Assembly (NCBI GenBank): GCA_942492915.1
Contig: OW818662.1
Location: 1,488,001 to 1,552,000, forward strand
Direction of reading: 5' to 3'
Length of the DNA: 64,000 bases
Source: Turneriella sp942492915
GTDB lineage: Bacteria; Spirochaetota; Leptospiria; Turneriellales; Turneriellaceae
The notes under the pieces were generated by a model. The model was given only the letters and a program-made list of their open reading frames with translations. It searched no databases and was not told where the DNA came from. Numbering within the stretch: position 1 is the first letter of the stretch; the number at the start of each line of letters is the position of its first letter. A program made the translations under genes and the position numbers. Shown piece after piece: positions 8,638 to 18,154 of the stretch.

Positions 8638-11600
8638 TACTCATTGATAGTAATCACGTCTGAAGCTGACCACGCATAGGTTTCAGGGTAGTACATAAGC
8701 CCACCCTGCGCAGGCATCGCCTGGTATTTGCCCGGAAAAACGGCCCGATAGAAAGCGCGCGGTGCAAAGCGATCTTTGCTCAGATACGTCTTCGCCAGCG
8801 CCACACGGTCGTCGAGTCGTGTTACCGCAGCCGGAGCGTCGGCGTAGTTGTCGTATCTGAGGTTGCCGAGGTTCGCAAGTTCGGCTGCGTTCAATGGCTC
8901 AAAGCCAGCCGGCATCATGTCTTCGACAAGCAGGTATTCGCTGCCTTTGTCTGCAGTCAGCACCACCTCTGTCATCACGAGTTCCCCTGCTTTGAAACTG
9001 TAGCGTGCGTCGCCCCGCGAATAACTATTACCGTTTCGGGCCACGCCATAATAGCGCCGAGCCATCTTAAACGTGCCTTCGCGCGGAGCAATCAGCGGCT
9101 TGTTGAGGTAATGCTTCCACTCTGCGCGCGCTATGAAAAATCCCTTTCCCGATCGTTCGAAGTTCACTGTTGCCTCGCGGCTGCGTGTTTTGAAAGCGGG
9201 TAATTCATGGCCACTTGCCTTTTTGGGATTATAGACGATATCGCGGCGTTCGCCGTCGACAGACGCGGTCACCTGAACAGAATTTGGCTTCTCGCCGGTT
9301 TTCAGCGCGTATGCCGCGAATGCGCGCGTGATCAAAGCGCTGACTTTGGTACTGCGCCACCGCCGCTGCTTTTTCTGTGTCATCAGGTGCGTCACCATTT
9401 GTCGGGTGATTTTGGGCCATTCGCCGCTCGTTTCTGAAACGACGGCGTTCAGCACCTGCGCGGTGATTTCGTCGCGGTCATTATACCAATAATAACCGGC
9501 ACGTTTTGTGTGCTCGAAGTATGCGCCCGTCTTGCTTTGTTTGCTGAGCCCGGCCAGCTGCCTTAAGGCCGCCGTATGAATGTCTTTAAATTTGCGCTGA
9601 CCAGCGGCTTCGGCCATCAGCGCCAACGCAGTGGGTTCGTTATCAGAGCGGCTCAGCTGTTCTGACCAGTCTGCCTTGATCTTTACCTCGGCCGCCGAGT
9701 TCGGCTGCAGTTTGAGCAGCGTCGCCTGCGCGTAGATCAGACGGTGCAACGAATACGTTTCCTTCGCATCTTTCAGAGATTGCGTAGCCAGCTGCTCGCC
9801 CAGAAACTTGAGTCCCTTCTTCAGCGCTGCCTTATCGACGGCTATTTTTGCGCGTTCGGCTTCTGCGAGACCCCAGAGCGTGTACGCGGTCATATACGTA
9901 TCGGTCGCGTCGTCAGCCCACCAACCCCAGCCGCCGTCGCTGTGCTGGTAGCCGTAAAGCTTCTTGAGCGCGGTGTCGCTTATGTCTTTCATCTGCGAAG
10001 CCTTCACCGGCAATGGCAGACCGATCTTCTGCGTGGCCTCTTGAGCCCAGATTGCCGGCAAGAAAGTCGAGAGGGTCTGTTCAACGCAACCATATGGGTA
10101 TTGAATCAGATAAGGCAGCGTCTCTATAATAGAGGGTATCACTCCGGCGACAAAACTGATTTGCATTTCAGCAAGTTCGCTGCGTGCGTCGCCGTCGAGT
10201 CGCAACTTTGTGTTCCATTCGGTTTCGTTGTCTGCAAATACCTTTTGTTCGGCGATAAAATTCTCAACGCCGTAAGGTAAAACCGGCAAGATCATTTCGA
10301 GGCCGTCGTTGTCTTTTTCAGAGCGCGCGATAAACTGCAGCTTCGCCTTACCGTCTGCAGGGTAAAATGGAGCGGTGACAGTGAAATCCACATAGCGCTC
10401 TTCACCTGCAGGCACCTCGAGTTCTTTGGGAAAAGCATGCGCGAGTTTCAGTGAAGTCAGGTTTGTTTCAAATTTTGCCACCTGCTTCTCTTTCAGCTGG
10501 TTCGATACGAGCAGGCGCAGTTTCGATTCATCGCGTTCGCGCAGAAACCTTGGTTGCGCAAGGCGCAAGGCAAAATCTTTGGCCACAACAAGTTTTGTGC
10601 GTTCACTTCCCGACAGGCCTGCAGAGCTGTGCGCATGCGTCGTGATACGCCATTCTGTCAGGTTGTCCGGAAGCACGACCTTAAGACGCGCAAGCCCGTC
10701 TGCCCCGGTTTTACCCGATGCGTTAAAATAGGCCGTATCTTTGAAATTCTTGCGAATCTTAACCTGCGCCGACTCGCCTTTACGCAACCCAGCGGCTTCT
10801 GCCATCTGCTCACGGTAAAGCGCATAAAGGCTCTTCTCCTGGCCATAACCGTAAAAGCTGAAGGCCACCGAATTACCAGTGACGACCCCTGAGCCGATGC
10901 GCGGGTTCAGTTCAAGCGAGAGTGATTTAAGCGAATCTTCGCGCAGAGCAAAGATTGCCTCGTCAACGACCGCAAGTGAAAACTCTGCGCTCACCGGCTG
11001 CTGCTGATGATCGTACGCCCTGACGACAATGTTGGCCTCTTCGCCTGGCCGGTAGCGATCACGGTCGCTCACGACCTCAACGTTAAGTATACGGTGTTTC
11101 GGCGGCAAAACCACCTGCGTGGTGCCTGAATAGAACCGCGGATAGCCTTCAAAATCGAGCGCGGTGACAGTCAGATCGAAGTTTGGACTCAGCTCTGAAA
11201 GCAACTCCTGCTTGTGCAGAAACTCTGCACCCGAAGGATTCAAGATTGTGTGCTTGCGTATGCGGTCGTTTTCGATGGTTACCAGCACAGGGAGTTTCTT
11301 TTTCGTAGGTAACCTGATGGCAAATTCTGCCGTATCAAAAAGTTCATATTTCTTCTTGCCGGCGTTAACTGTAATCGGTCGCTCCGTCGTTTCGCCGTTA
11401 TCCGCAAAAGAGTCTGAACCGGCAAAGACATACGTTTCCGTAGCCTCTGAAGTCGAACGGCCTGCTGCCACCGTACTCACCCGAATGAGGTAGGTGCCAC
11501 CGCGTTTCGCCGGGTCGAACTCGTAGTTCGCTTCACCTGCGACTGTTACCTCGACCGTCTTTGTCTCGACAATCGAGTCTTCATATTTCTGCGTTTTGCG

Positions 11601-13259
11601 GTCATACTGGCGATAGATGAGCTCTGCCTTTACGGTAGCGGCAACCGGTTTTTCGGTCTCGACGCTCGATGCCGCGACGCGAAACCCGATCTTACTCATC
11701 GCTGAATAGTACCAGCGGTCCTGTGAAATTCTAAGGCTCACCGGTGCACGGTAAACCTTGAAACGGGCAGAGGCCATCGTCTCTTCGCGGTTTTGCGCCT
11801 TCACGGTCGCGCGTATACGATAGTTATAATCGCCATCTGCTTTTGCGTCGGTTGCAACCGCAATTTTGAGTTTGCCCGCCGCATCGAGTTCGGCGGTGAA
11901 ATCTTTCACGAATTCCCACGAAGCGTAGTCATAACCGTCGCCGTAATACTCGTCGTAGCCCAGGCCGTACCACCATGGGTAGCTGATGCGCGAGCGTTCG
12001 ATGACAATTTCGGCCTGTGCCTTTCCCAGAGGTTCCCCCGAGTAGTATGCTGCACTGAGTACCGCTTCTGCATTTTCGCCGCTGAGAATTACATTCTTAC
12101 CAGCCGAGATCGCGGCGCGGGTTTCAGGTTTTTTGTATTGTTCAATATAAAAACTGCCGTAGTGCGTCTCGTTTTCAATTTCCATCTGCAGTGAATAACG
12201 CCCGGGTTTCAGAGATGCGGATTTATATGCGAACGAGAGGCTTCCGGCCGGGGAAAGATCACCCTCACCGCTGTGCACGATATCGTTATCTCCGCTCTTG
12301 ATTTTATAGCGCACCCTGCCGCGCGCTGCAGCTGCCTGCTTGCGCACGAAGACTGCGCGCACGTTGACGGTGTCGCCGATTCGGTATAGCGGACGGTCAG
12401 TATAGATGGCTGCCTGGAAAAGGCCGCGCGCCGTTTCCATTGCGTAGAGATCAGAGAACGCATAATGGTTTCCCTGCTGCAGCATGTACAGCGTCGATTC
12501 TGCGCCCGTCAGAAATTCAGTTTTTCCCGAAAGAGCGATACCATCTTTCAGGGTCAGCGTTGCTTTGCGCTGGTGCTCTGTCTTGACCCGCGAATATGCT
12601 GTGACGACGCCATCTTGCAGGGGTGCACCGGTCTTGAGGTTCACAGCGTAGATCAGCACGTTGTGCGGCGAAGTCTTGGTTACCATCGCCAGATCTGAGA
12701 TCACGAGCGGTGAATGCGCGATATGCCGCCCCTGCGAAACTTCGACAAGATAGTACCCGGCGGGCATTTCTGAAAATGTGTGCTTGAGTGCCTGCCAATG
12801 GCGGGCCCTCACGGGTATCGCTGCTTCTGTGACGATGGGCAGTTTCAGCGGAGCAAAGAGGTTCGCCTCGGGAAAACGATCCCTAAACGGGAAGGCATAT
12901 TTTTCAAGCCCGAGGTCTGTACGCAGTCGCTCCCGGTAGTCGCCACGCATGTAGCGGCGGGCAAACTGGTAGAGCGAATATTCCATGTTTTCAATAACGC
13001 TTGACCAGAGAAAATAACCGGGTTGCATCAGGCGTTCGTTCTTTTCTGTGACAGTGTGCGCATTCGCCTGGCCACTGAGATATGAGTGCACATCATCGAT
13101 GCGGTACACCCGCAAATAGAGTGTTCCTTCGCCCGAAGCATAGAGCGTCCCGACAGGTTTTTCACCTGTCGTGAATGCCCTGTTGAGGTAAATCTCCAGA
13201 GCGGAGAGGGTATTTACAGAAACAAACAGCAGCAACAAGGCTGCACGCAGACCACGCAT
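8637..13259 (-). CDS. Bacterial alpha-2-macroglobulin-like protein with thioester motif
   Basis: A protein of about 1540 residues with an N-terminal signal peptide (MRGLRAALLLLFVSVNTLSA); I prefer the ATG at 13259 over an upstream TTG at 13292 because it starts the signal peptide directly. It shows the macroglobulin order: MG/bait-type beta domains (YIEQYKKPE, DRWYYSAMSKIGFR), a central A2M region (DNLTEWRITTHAHS), then a thioester domain with YPYGCVEQTLSTFLP, where Cys1058 and Gln1061 form the internal thioester, followed by helical repeats (GGWGWWADDATDTYMTAYTL). The family entraps proteases by covalent coupling through this thioester, generally in the periplasm. The usual bacterial partner, penicillin-binding protein 1C, is not adjacent. 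Instead a small exported protein and the transglutaminase/ATP-grasp genes follow on the same strand. Confidence 0.93.
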   Translation of the reverse strand: MRGLRAALLLLFVSVNTLSALEIYLNRAFTTGEKPVGTLYASGEGTLYLRVYRIDDVHSYLSGQANAHTVTEKNERLMQPGYFLWSSVIENMEYSLYQFARRYMRGDYRERLRTDLGLEKYAFPFRDRFPEANLFAPLKLPIVTEAAIPVRARHWQALKHTFSEMPAGYYLVEVSQGRHIAHSPLVISDLAMVTKTSPHNVLIYAVNLKTGAPLQDGVVTAYSRVKTEHQRKATLTLKDGIALSGKTEFLTGAESTLYMLQQGNHYAFSDLYAMETARGLFQAAIYTDRPLYRIGDTVNVRAVFVRKQAAAARGRVRYKIKSGDNDIVHSGEGDLSPAGSLSFAYKSASLKPGRYSLQMEIENETHYGSFYIEQYKKPETRAAISAGKNVILSGENAEAVLSAAYYSGEPLGKAQAEIVIERSRISYPWWYGLGYDEYYGDGYDYASWEFVKDFTAELDAAGKLKIAVATDAKADGDYNYRIRATVKAQNREETMASARFKVYRAPVSLRISQDRWYYSAMSKIGFRVAASSVETEKPVAATVKAELIYRQYDRKTQKYEDSIVETKTVEVTVAGEANYEFDPAKRGGTYLIRVSTVAAGRSTSEATETYVFAGSDSFADNGETTERPITVNAGKKKYELFDTAEFAIRLPTKKKLPVLVTIENDRIRKHTILNPSGAEFLHKQELLSELSPNFDLTVTALDFEGYPRFYSGTTQVVLPPKHRILNVEVVSDRDRYRPGEEANIVVRAYDHQQQPVSAEFSLAVVDEAIFALREDSLKSLSLELNPRIGSGVVTGNSVAFSFYGYGQEKSLYALYREQMAEAAGLRKGESAQVKIRKNFKDTAYFNASGKTGADGLARLKVVLPDNLTEWRITTHAHSSAGLSGSERTKLVVAKDFALRLAQPRFLRERDESKLRLLVSNQLKEKQVAKFETNLTSLKLAHAFPKELEVPAGEERYVDFTVTAPFYPADGKAKLQFIARSEKDNDGLEMILPVLPYGVENFIAEQKVFADNETEWNTKLRLDGDARSELAEMQISFVAGVIPSIIETLPYLIQYPYGCVEQTLSTFLPAIWAQEATQKIGLPLPVKASQMKDISDTALKKLYGYQHSDGGWGWWADDATDTYMTAYTLWGLAEAERAKIAVDKAALKKGLKFLGEQLATQSLKDAKETYSLHRLIYAQATLLKLQPNSAAEVKIKADWSEQLSRSDNEPTALALMAEAAGQRKFKDIHTAALRQLAGLSKQSKTGAYFEHTKRAGYYWYNDRDEITAQVLNAVVSETSGEWPKITRQMVTHLMTQKKQRRWRSTKVSALITRAFAAYALKTGEKPNSVQVTASVDGERRDIVYNPKKASGHELPAFKTRSREATVNFERSGKGFFIARAEWKHYLNKPLIAPREGTFKMARRYYGVARNGNSYSRGDARYSFKAGELVMTEVVLTADKGSEYLLVEDMMPAGFEPLNAAELANLGNLRYDNYADAPAAVTRLDDRVALAKTYLSKDRFAPRAFYRAVFPGKYQAMPAQGGLMYYPETYAWSASDVITINE

Positions 13260-13379
13260 ATATGCGCATCGGTGACTGCCGCAAGCCGTCAATTACAAAC
13301 CTTGCAGGTTAGGAGCGGTTTACCGGAAAGCGAAGCGAAATTGATTTCCCACCTGTCTTAAATACCGGTCAGAGATACC

Positions 13380-14192
13380 GTGACCTGCCCGATCTGTAAC
13401 GGCCCGCTGAGTCAGCTCGGCGACCGGCGCTTTGCCTGGTGCGCGCGCGAACGTGTCGTGGTCAATATGGCTTATGAATTTCGCCGCTACGAACACGACT
13501 ATTTTGAAAAAGAATATAAGAACCAGTACGGGCGCACCTATACGGCCGACCGGCATTCCATACTCGAACGGAACCGTCGCCGCTACGAGCAGATTCGCCA
13601 CCTCGTTTCACCCAAAACACACCCGCAGGTACTCGAGGTCGGTTCCGCTGCGGGCTATTTTCTGAAAATTATGCACGACGAAGGTTTTGCTGTTCATGGC
13701 TGGGAAATTTCTGCCGCGATGGCAAAATACGCGAACGCCCGTGGACTCAAAACTTCGCAGCAAGACTTCATCAAAGGTGCGCAACAGCACGCGAAACGCG
13801 CTCGCAGACCCTTTGATATCGTCGCGATGTTCTACGTGATCGAACATCTACCTGAGCAGGCAGAGGTCTGGCGGCATCTGGCAACCCTCGTGAAGCCTGG
13901 TGGTTACCTGTTGCTGGCCTTACCTTCGTCAGCCGGCCCGATGTTTCGCTTCCACCGTGGCGAGTGGTATGCTTCGCACCCGACAGACCACAAGATCGAC
14001 TATTCACCCGAATCGCTGCGCCTCACTGGGGGCCAATTTGGCTTTGCCATCGAAGCTGTGACATCAGAGGGAATCCATCCGCACCGGTTTCCGCTGGGCA
14101 CCTTCGCGCCGTTTGCGTACCTCTATCGAAAAGTGCTTGATGCTGCGCCGCTCGCCGATACCATTTTTGCGGTGCTGAAGCGACAGGGTTAA
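13380..14192 (+). CDS. SAM-dependent methyltransferase (class I)
   Basis: A 270-residue methyltransferase. The SAM-binding motif I is VLEVGSAAGYF (around residues 84-94), followed by an acidic residue at the end of strand 2 (HGWEIS), an FDIVAMFYVIEHL motif and a post-II LVKPGGYLLLALPS stretch typical of the Methyltransf_23/ubiE-like group. An N-terminal CPIC pair plus one further cysteine resembles half of a zinc ribbon. The GTG at 13380 is the only good start, because an in-frame stop lies at 13359. It is separated by one base from the HD-domain gene and probably cotranscribed with it and murG. The substrate is unknown; cell-envelope sugar or lipid methylation would suit the context but is speculation. 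Confidence 0.85.
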   Translation: MTCPICNGPLSQLGDRRFAWCARERVVVNMAYEFRRYEHDYFEKEYKNQYGRTYTADRHSILERNRRRYEQIRHLVSPKTHPQVLEVGSAAGYFLKIMHDEGFAVHGWEISAAMAKYANARGLKTSQQDFIKGAQQHAKRARRPFDIVAMFYVIEHLPEQAEVWRHLATLVKPGGYLLLALPSSAGPMFRFHRGEWYASHPTDHKIDYSPESLRLTGGQFGFAIEAVTSEGIHPHRFPLGTFAPFAYLYRKVLDAAPLADTIFAVLKRQG

Positions 14193-14193
14193 T

Positions 14194-15438
14194 ATGCAGG
14201 CGCACGAATTTTTTACCGGCATTATCGAATCTCTGCGCGAAGGCGAAAGCCGTACGATCGCAACCTGGGAATCATGGTGGTACGCTGACCGTTCGGCAGA
14301 GAGGTACGATGCGTCCGACGATTTTCGCCGCGAGACACTGAATCTGAAGCTCACTGTTTCGGCAGAAGAACTGGATACCCTGCAGAAGCGTTTTGCAGAG
14401 GCTAAACTCACCGATGGCGATCTTGAACTCGATTTGCCAGCTCACGGCAGGCAACCGACCGCCATGCGCTTCAGCACGAAGGGCACGCGGCAGCTGCCCG
14501 CTCAGGGCATTCGCGTCTCGGCAACTGAAATTGATTTCACAGGTGCGGCCACGACAGAAGATTTGCTGCTCATTGCTCGAATAGCAGCACGCTTTCCGCA
14601 GCTGATCGTGCACTCTGAAGGGCTTGAAAGCATAGAACGCCAGCCACCCGAGTCAATCGCGTCTGCGGCGCGCCGCCATGCCTTCAGGGGAATTATTCTC
14701 GGGCGTAGGCCGACCGCCGGTTTCAGGTTGCTCGACACCTGGGGTTTGCTCGACGCATATCTGCCCGAAGTGACCGCCGGCCGGGGCCTGACTCAAAACC
14801 GCTTTCACGCGCACGATATTTTCGAACACCTGCTCAGGGCTGCAGACGGAGCGCTCGACCTCAATGAGCCGGTACGCTGGTCTGCGCTGCTGCACGATGT
14901 CGGTAAGGTGCCGACGCGCGTCGAGATGCCCGACGGTGAATCGACTTTTCACAATCACGAAATGTATTCCGCGCGTATGGTCGTGCCCATCATGAAACGG
15001 CTTGCGGTACCTGTCGGTATAGGACAAAAGGTGAAATTTCTCGTACGCAACCACATGTTTCATTATACCGATGAATGGTCTGACAAAGCGGTCAGGCGGT
15101 TTGTCAAAAAAGTCCCGCTCGATGAACTGCAAGATCTGATTTCACTGCGCCTCGCCGACCGAAAAGGTTCAGGCAAGAAGACCGCTTTTCCGAAAGCGCT
15201 GCAAAAGCTCATGGAACATATCGACGAGCTCATCGCGAAAGAAAAAGAATTCAAAATCAAAGACCTGGCAATCGACGGGCATGTGCTCATGGAACTCGGT
15301 ATGCCAGCGTCGCGTGCGATGGGCGACATGCTGAAATATCTTTTTGACGAAGTCAAATCAGGCCGCGCCGAAAATTCACGCGACGCCTTGATTGCGCTGG
15401 TTGAGGCACGCCGCAGCTCTGTCGGAGCTTCAGCGTGA
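14194..15438 (+). CDS. HD-domain protein resembling the C-terminal half of CCA-adding/poly(A) polymerase enzymes
   Basis: A 414-residue cytoplasmic protein. From about residue 165 it follows the pattern of class II tRNA nucleotidyltransferases: a GRRPTAGFRLLDTWGLLDAYLPE region (shown in part as GFRLLDTWGLL), then an HD domain with HAHDIFEHLL, ALLHDVGKVPTR (His234-Asp235) and FHNHEMYSA metal-ligand positions, and a C-terminal LADRKGSG. The N-terminal 160 residues show no GGxxRD-type nucleotidyltransferase motif, so CCA addition is unlikely; a metal-dependent phosphohydrolase is the better guess. It starts one base after the methyltransferase stop and overlaps the murG GTG start, so all three are likely one operon. 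Truth of the domain call is high; function is open. Confidence 0.8.
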   Translation: MQAHEFFTGIIESLREGESRTIATWESWWYADRSAERYDASDDFRRETLNLKLTVSAEELDTLQKRFAEAKLTDGDLELDLPAHGRQPTAMRFSTKGTRQLPAQGIRVSATEIDFTGAATTEDLLLIARIAARFPQLIVHSEGLESIERQPPESIASAARRHAFRGIILGRRPTAGFRLLDTWGLLDAYLPEVTAGRGLTQNRFHAHDIFEHLLRAADGALDLNEPVRWSALLHDVGKVPTRVEMPDGESTFHNHEMYSARMVVPIMKRLAVPVGIGQKVKFLVRNHMFHYTDEWSDKAVRRFVKKVPLDELQDLISLRLADRKGSGKKTAFPKALQKLMEHIDELIAKEKEFKIKDLAIDGHVLMELGMPASRAMGDMLKYLFDEVKSGRAENSRDALIALVEARRSSVGASA

Positions 15439-16547
15439 AAAAGCCTGCGAACAAACGCAAACCTGCGCCCGCTGTACCCGCCAAACCTGCGGACGGCCAA
15501 ACCATCATCATTGCTGCCGGCGGTACGGGTGGACACATCACGCCTGGCATCAGTATCGCTGAAGCGTGGCTGGCCGCAGGCGGCCGTGTGATTCTCGCTA
15601 CGCTCGCCAAAAACGTACAATACCCCGATATCATTGCACTCGCGCGAAATGAAGCTGTATCGATCGTCGCATATGATGCGCCGCGATTGCCGAAGAATCC
15701 GCTGAAGATTCCTGCATTTTTCAAACGTTTCAGATCGGCGTACCGGCTGATTCGCAGCGTCGGGAATGAGCACCAGGCTTCAGCAGTCATCGGTATGGGA
15801 GGCTATAGTTCGTTTCCCCCTGTTCTGTATTCCGTCTTGAATCGTAAGCGTCTCTACTTGTGCGAACAGAATGCCGTCTGGGGGCTCGTCACGCGCTTCA
15901 TGCGATTTTTTGCAAGCGCAATCTTTCTTTCGTTTGCGCCCGACAAACGCGTTGCGCCGAAATACGTGACGACGGGAAATCCTCTGCGCTCGATGTTCGG
16001 CCCGAGCCCCAAACATAAACCCAGGGCGAAAGCAAAAGGGCATATTTTTTTTGTTGGAGGCAGCCAGGGCGCCACCGACATCAACGCGCTTTACGCTGCA
16101 TTTCTCACGACCTCCACCGCCAGGAATTTTGTCTGCACCGTAGCTGCGGGCGATAATGGATATGCAGAACTCACCAAAGTCGCGCGCAAGTCAGATACGA
16201 TTCTGCCTTTTGTCAAAGATATGCCCGGTTGCCTCAGCGACGCGGACTTCGTCGTCGCGCGCTGTGGCAGCGGCACGCTTTTTGAACTGCTGTGGGCGGC
16301 GCGTCCCGCATTTCTGATTCCATACCCTTTCGCGGCAGACAACCACCAACGCGCCAATGCCGACGCCATCGTGAACCGGCTGCCGGCAGTGGTCTATGAT
16401 TTGAGACCCTTCAACGCAAACCAGGCCTGCCAAGATTTCCTGCGGTTTTTGGAGAATCCACCGCCGGAGCCCCTAAGGCAGCAAGATGCTGCTGCGCAGC
16501 AGCAGATCACCCGATATATTGTAAAAGACCTCTCGCAAAAGGGTTAA
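15435..16547 (+). CDS. murG: UDP-GlcNAc:lipid I N-acetylglucosaminyltransferase MurG
   Basis: A 370-residue GT-B glycosyltransferase that adds GlcNAc to lipid I to make lipid II on the inner face of the cytoplasmic membrane. Signature stretches are GGTGGHITPGI (Gly29 to His34 form the first glycine-rich loop), VIGMGGYSSFPP, LCEQNAVWG, FFVGGSQGA and RCGSGTLFELL, ending with the donor-site ADNHQRANAD. The GTG start overlaps the preceding HD gene stop. An unusual Lys/Pro/Ala-rich N-terminal extension of about 20 residues precedes the catalytic fold. The protein sits outside the usual dcw cluster; no other mur or fts genes are present here. The downstream exported-protein gene begins one base after its stop. 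Confidence 0.93.
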   Translation: MKKPANKRKPAPAVPAKPADGQTIIIAAGGTGGHITPGISIAEAWLAAGGRVILATLAKNVQYPDIIALARNEAVSIVAYDAPRLPKNPLKIPAFFKRFRSAYRLIRSVGNEHQASAVIGMGGYSSFPPVLYSVLNRKRLYLCEQNAVWGLVTRFMRFFASAIFLSFAPDKRVAPKYVTTGNPLRSMFGPSPKHKPRAKAKGHIFFVGGSQGATDINALYAAFLTTSTARNFVCTVAAGDNGYAELTKVARKSDTILPFVKDMPGCLSDADFVVARCGSGTLFELLWAARPAFLIPYPFAADNHQRANADAIVNRLPAVVYDLRPFNANQACQDFLRFLENPPPEPLRQQDAAAQQQITRYIVKDLSQKG

Positions 16548-16548
16548 C

Positions 16549-18141
16549 ATGCAAAGAAACACCAGTCTGACGATGCTGCACACTTATCTCACCCGACTGA
16601 TACTTTTCGCCTCGGTGCTCGTTGTGACCAACCTCAGCGCCGAACGCTGGCTCATTCTGCCACCGAGAATCGAAAATGCGGCGACCGTTACACCTGGTAA
16701 CCTCGCGCGCGGTATTGCGCTGTATCTGCGCGCAAGCCGTGTTTCTGAAATAGCCTCGGTCACGGAAGCCGAAGGTTGTTTAAAAGAAGCAAACCTGCGC
16801 ATGGAGCAGAAAATCTCCCCCGAAGCTCTGCACCAGGTGGCAAAACAATGCCGTGCGGAGCGCATGCTGCTGACGCGCGTGCGCAGAAGGCAGGGCAACT
16901 TTGAAATCACGAGCAAGGTCTATTACAGTGAATCGGGTGCAATTACAGATTCGCTGACGACCGATGCGCCCGAAATGCTGCCCGCAATTGGCATGAACCT
17001 CAACGAACGTTTCGGCAAAGCACCACACCTGCAAAAAACTTCGGGATCTGACCTCGTCGTCGCCGGTGATCTTTATGGCTCAGGCTATTTCGACTGGCAA
17101 ATGCTCGCGAGCCAATTGCCGCAACTCGACCCGCTCAAAACAACCTATTGCCTGGCAGATGCTCGCGGTGAAGTGCAGCAGGCGGCATTTACCGGAAATG
17201 CCGGTGCACAGCGCAGTTTTCTGCAAAAACTTCGTCATGAAGGTTTTGGTGATTTTGCGCTCAGTACTGCGATGACCGACTGTATCGATCGCGCACTGCG
17301 CGCTGCACGCAGCGAAGGCCGCAGATCGCAGTTAGTTTTCATTGCTTCAGCGCATCCGACCTCAGAACGCGCCCAGATTTCTGCGCGGGCGATGGTACGT
17401 AAACTCGCCCGCTCAGCCAGGGTTATAATCGCGCCCACAAGTACGAGTTCGGCAGCGACACAAAAGTTCTGGTTGCTCCTCGCGCGCGAAATGGGTGAAA
17501 ATGCGGTCTCGAAGCTGATATCGCAGCGAGTGAAAGTCGGCCTCTCTGGCGGGCAAGAATGGCATATTTTTCGCAGCGGCGGCCGGTTGTACGAGCTGCG
17601 GACTGCGACACCAGCGAGGCTCGAAGGCGGCATCCAGATTCCGGAAAAATATGCCGACATGTCGGGCCCTGGCGATTTGGTGAAACTCTACGCTTTACTT
17701 TCAGGCAACAAGGTTGTTTCGTCAACCCCACCCGACATCTATGCAGATACGTTGCTGCAGCCGCTGCGCGCAGCGTTTCAGTCGTCAGGCAACAAAGAAA
17801 TTCTTTGGCGCGTGCTGCTCGAACAATCTGGTCAACGTTATTACCTGAGCCTAACGCCCAACGACGCACGTAACCTGAAAGTCGGCGAGTTTACGCGTAT
17901 CTTCGCCGAACTCAAAGCCTCACACGCAAACGACGTTTTGCAAAATCATGCGACACCTTTGATCATTATCAGCCGGGCAGATGAAAGCCCCGCCTCACTC
18001 GAAATAAATATTTCGGATTACATCCGCAGTCCTGAAAAATATCTCAGAACTTCTTTTGCCAGCCGGTCGTTCTTTGTGTTCACCGGGAAGGTGCTTCAGG
18101 TCTTGCCGGCAACGGGCGACGCGCTCGAAGACGGTTTCTGA
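16549..18141 (+). CDS. Exported protein of unknown function
   Basis: A 530-residue protein with an N-terminal hydrophobic signal region (LTRLILFASVLVVTNLSA) ending before AERWLILPPR, so probably periplasmic. The first 150 residues resemble the TolB/CsgG-like layout of an N-terminal nucleotide-fold domain that scans for a stored parameter (ARGIALYLRASRV, QCRAERMLLTRV). The middle has a Rossmann-like or VWA-like alternation (DLVVAGDLYGSG, SQLVFIASAHP). No catalytic motif is recognised. It starts one base after murG and is followed by an MFS gene 13 bases later, suggesting one transcript. I cannot assign a function. Confidence 0.75.
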   Translation: MQRNTSLTMLHTYLTRLILFASVLVVTNLSAERWLILPPRIENAATVTPGNLARGIALYLRASRVSEIASVTEAEGCLKEANLRMEQKISPEALHQVAKQCRAERMLLTRVRRRQGNFEITSKVYYSESGAITDSLTTDAPEMLPAIGMNLNERFGKAPHLQKTSGSDLVVAGDLYGSGYFDWQMLASQLPQLDPLKTTYCLADARGEVQQAAFTGNAGAQRSFLQKLRHEGFGDFALSTAMTDCIDRALRAARSEGRRSQLVFIASAHPTSERAQISARAMVRKLARSARVIIAPTSTSSAATQKFWLLLAREMGENAVSKLISQRVKVGLSGGQEWHIFRSGGRLYELRTATPARLEGGIQIPEKYADMSGPGDLVKLYALLSGNKVVSSTPPDIYADTLLQPLRAAFQSSGNKEILWRVLLEQSGQRYYLSLTPNDARNLKVGEFTRIFAELKASHANDVLQNHATPLIIISRADESPASLEINISDYIRSPEKYLRTSFASRSFFVFTGKVLQVLPATGDALEDGF

Positions 18142-18154
18142 CAGTGGCTGTGCG

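Noticed and set aside
9744..10280. A 178-residue plus-strand frame
   Set aside because: Antisense to the A2M thioester domain, which carries the CVEQ motif in the opposite strand.
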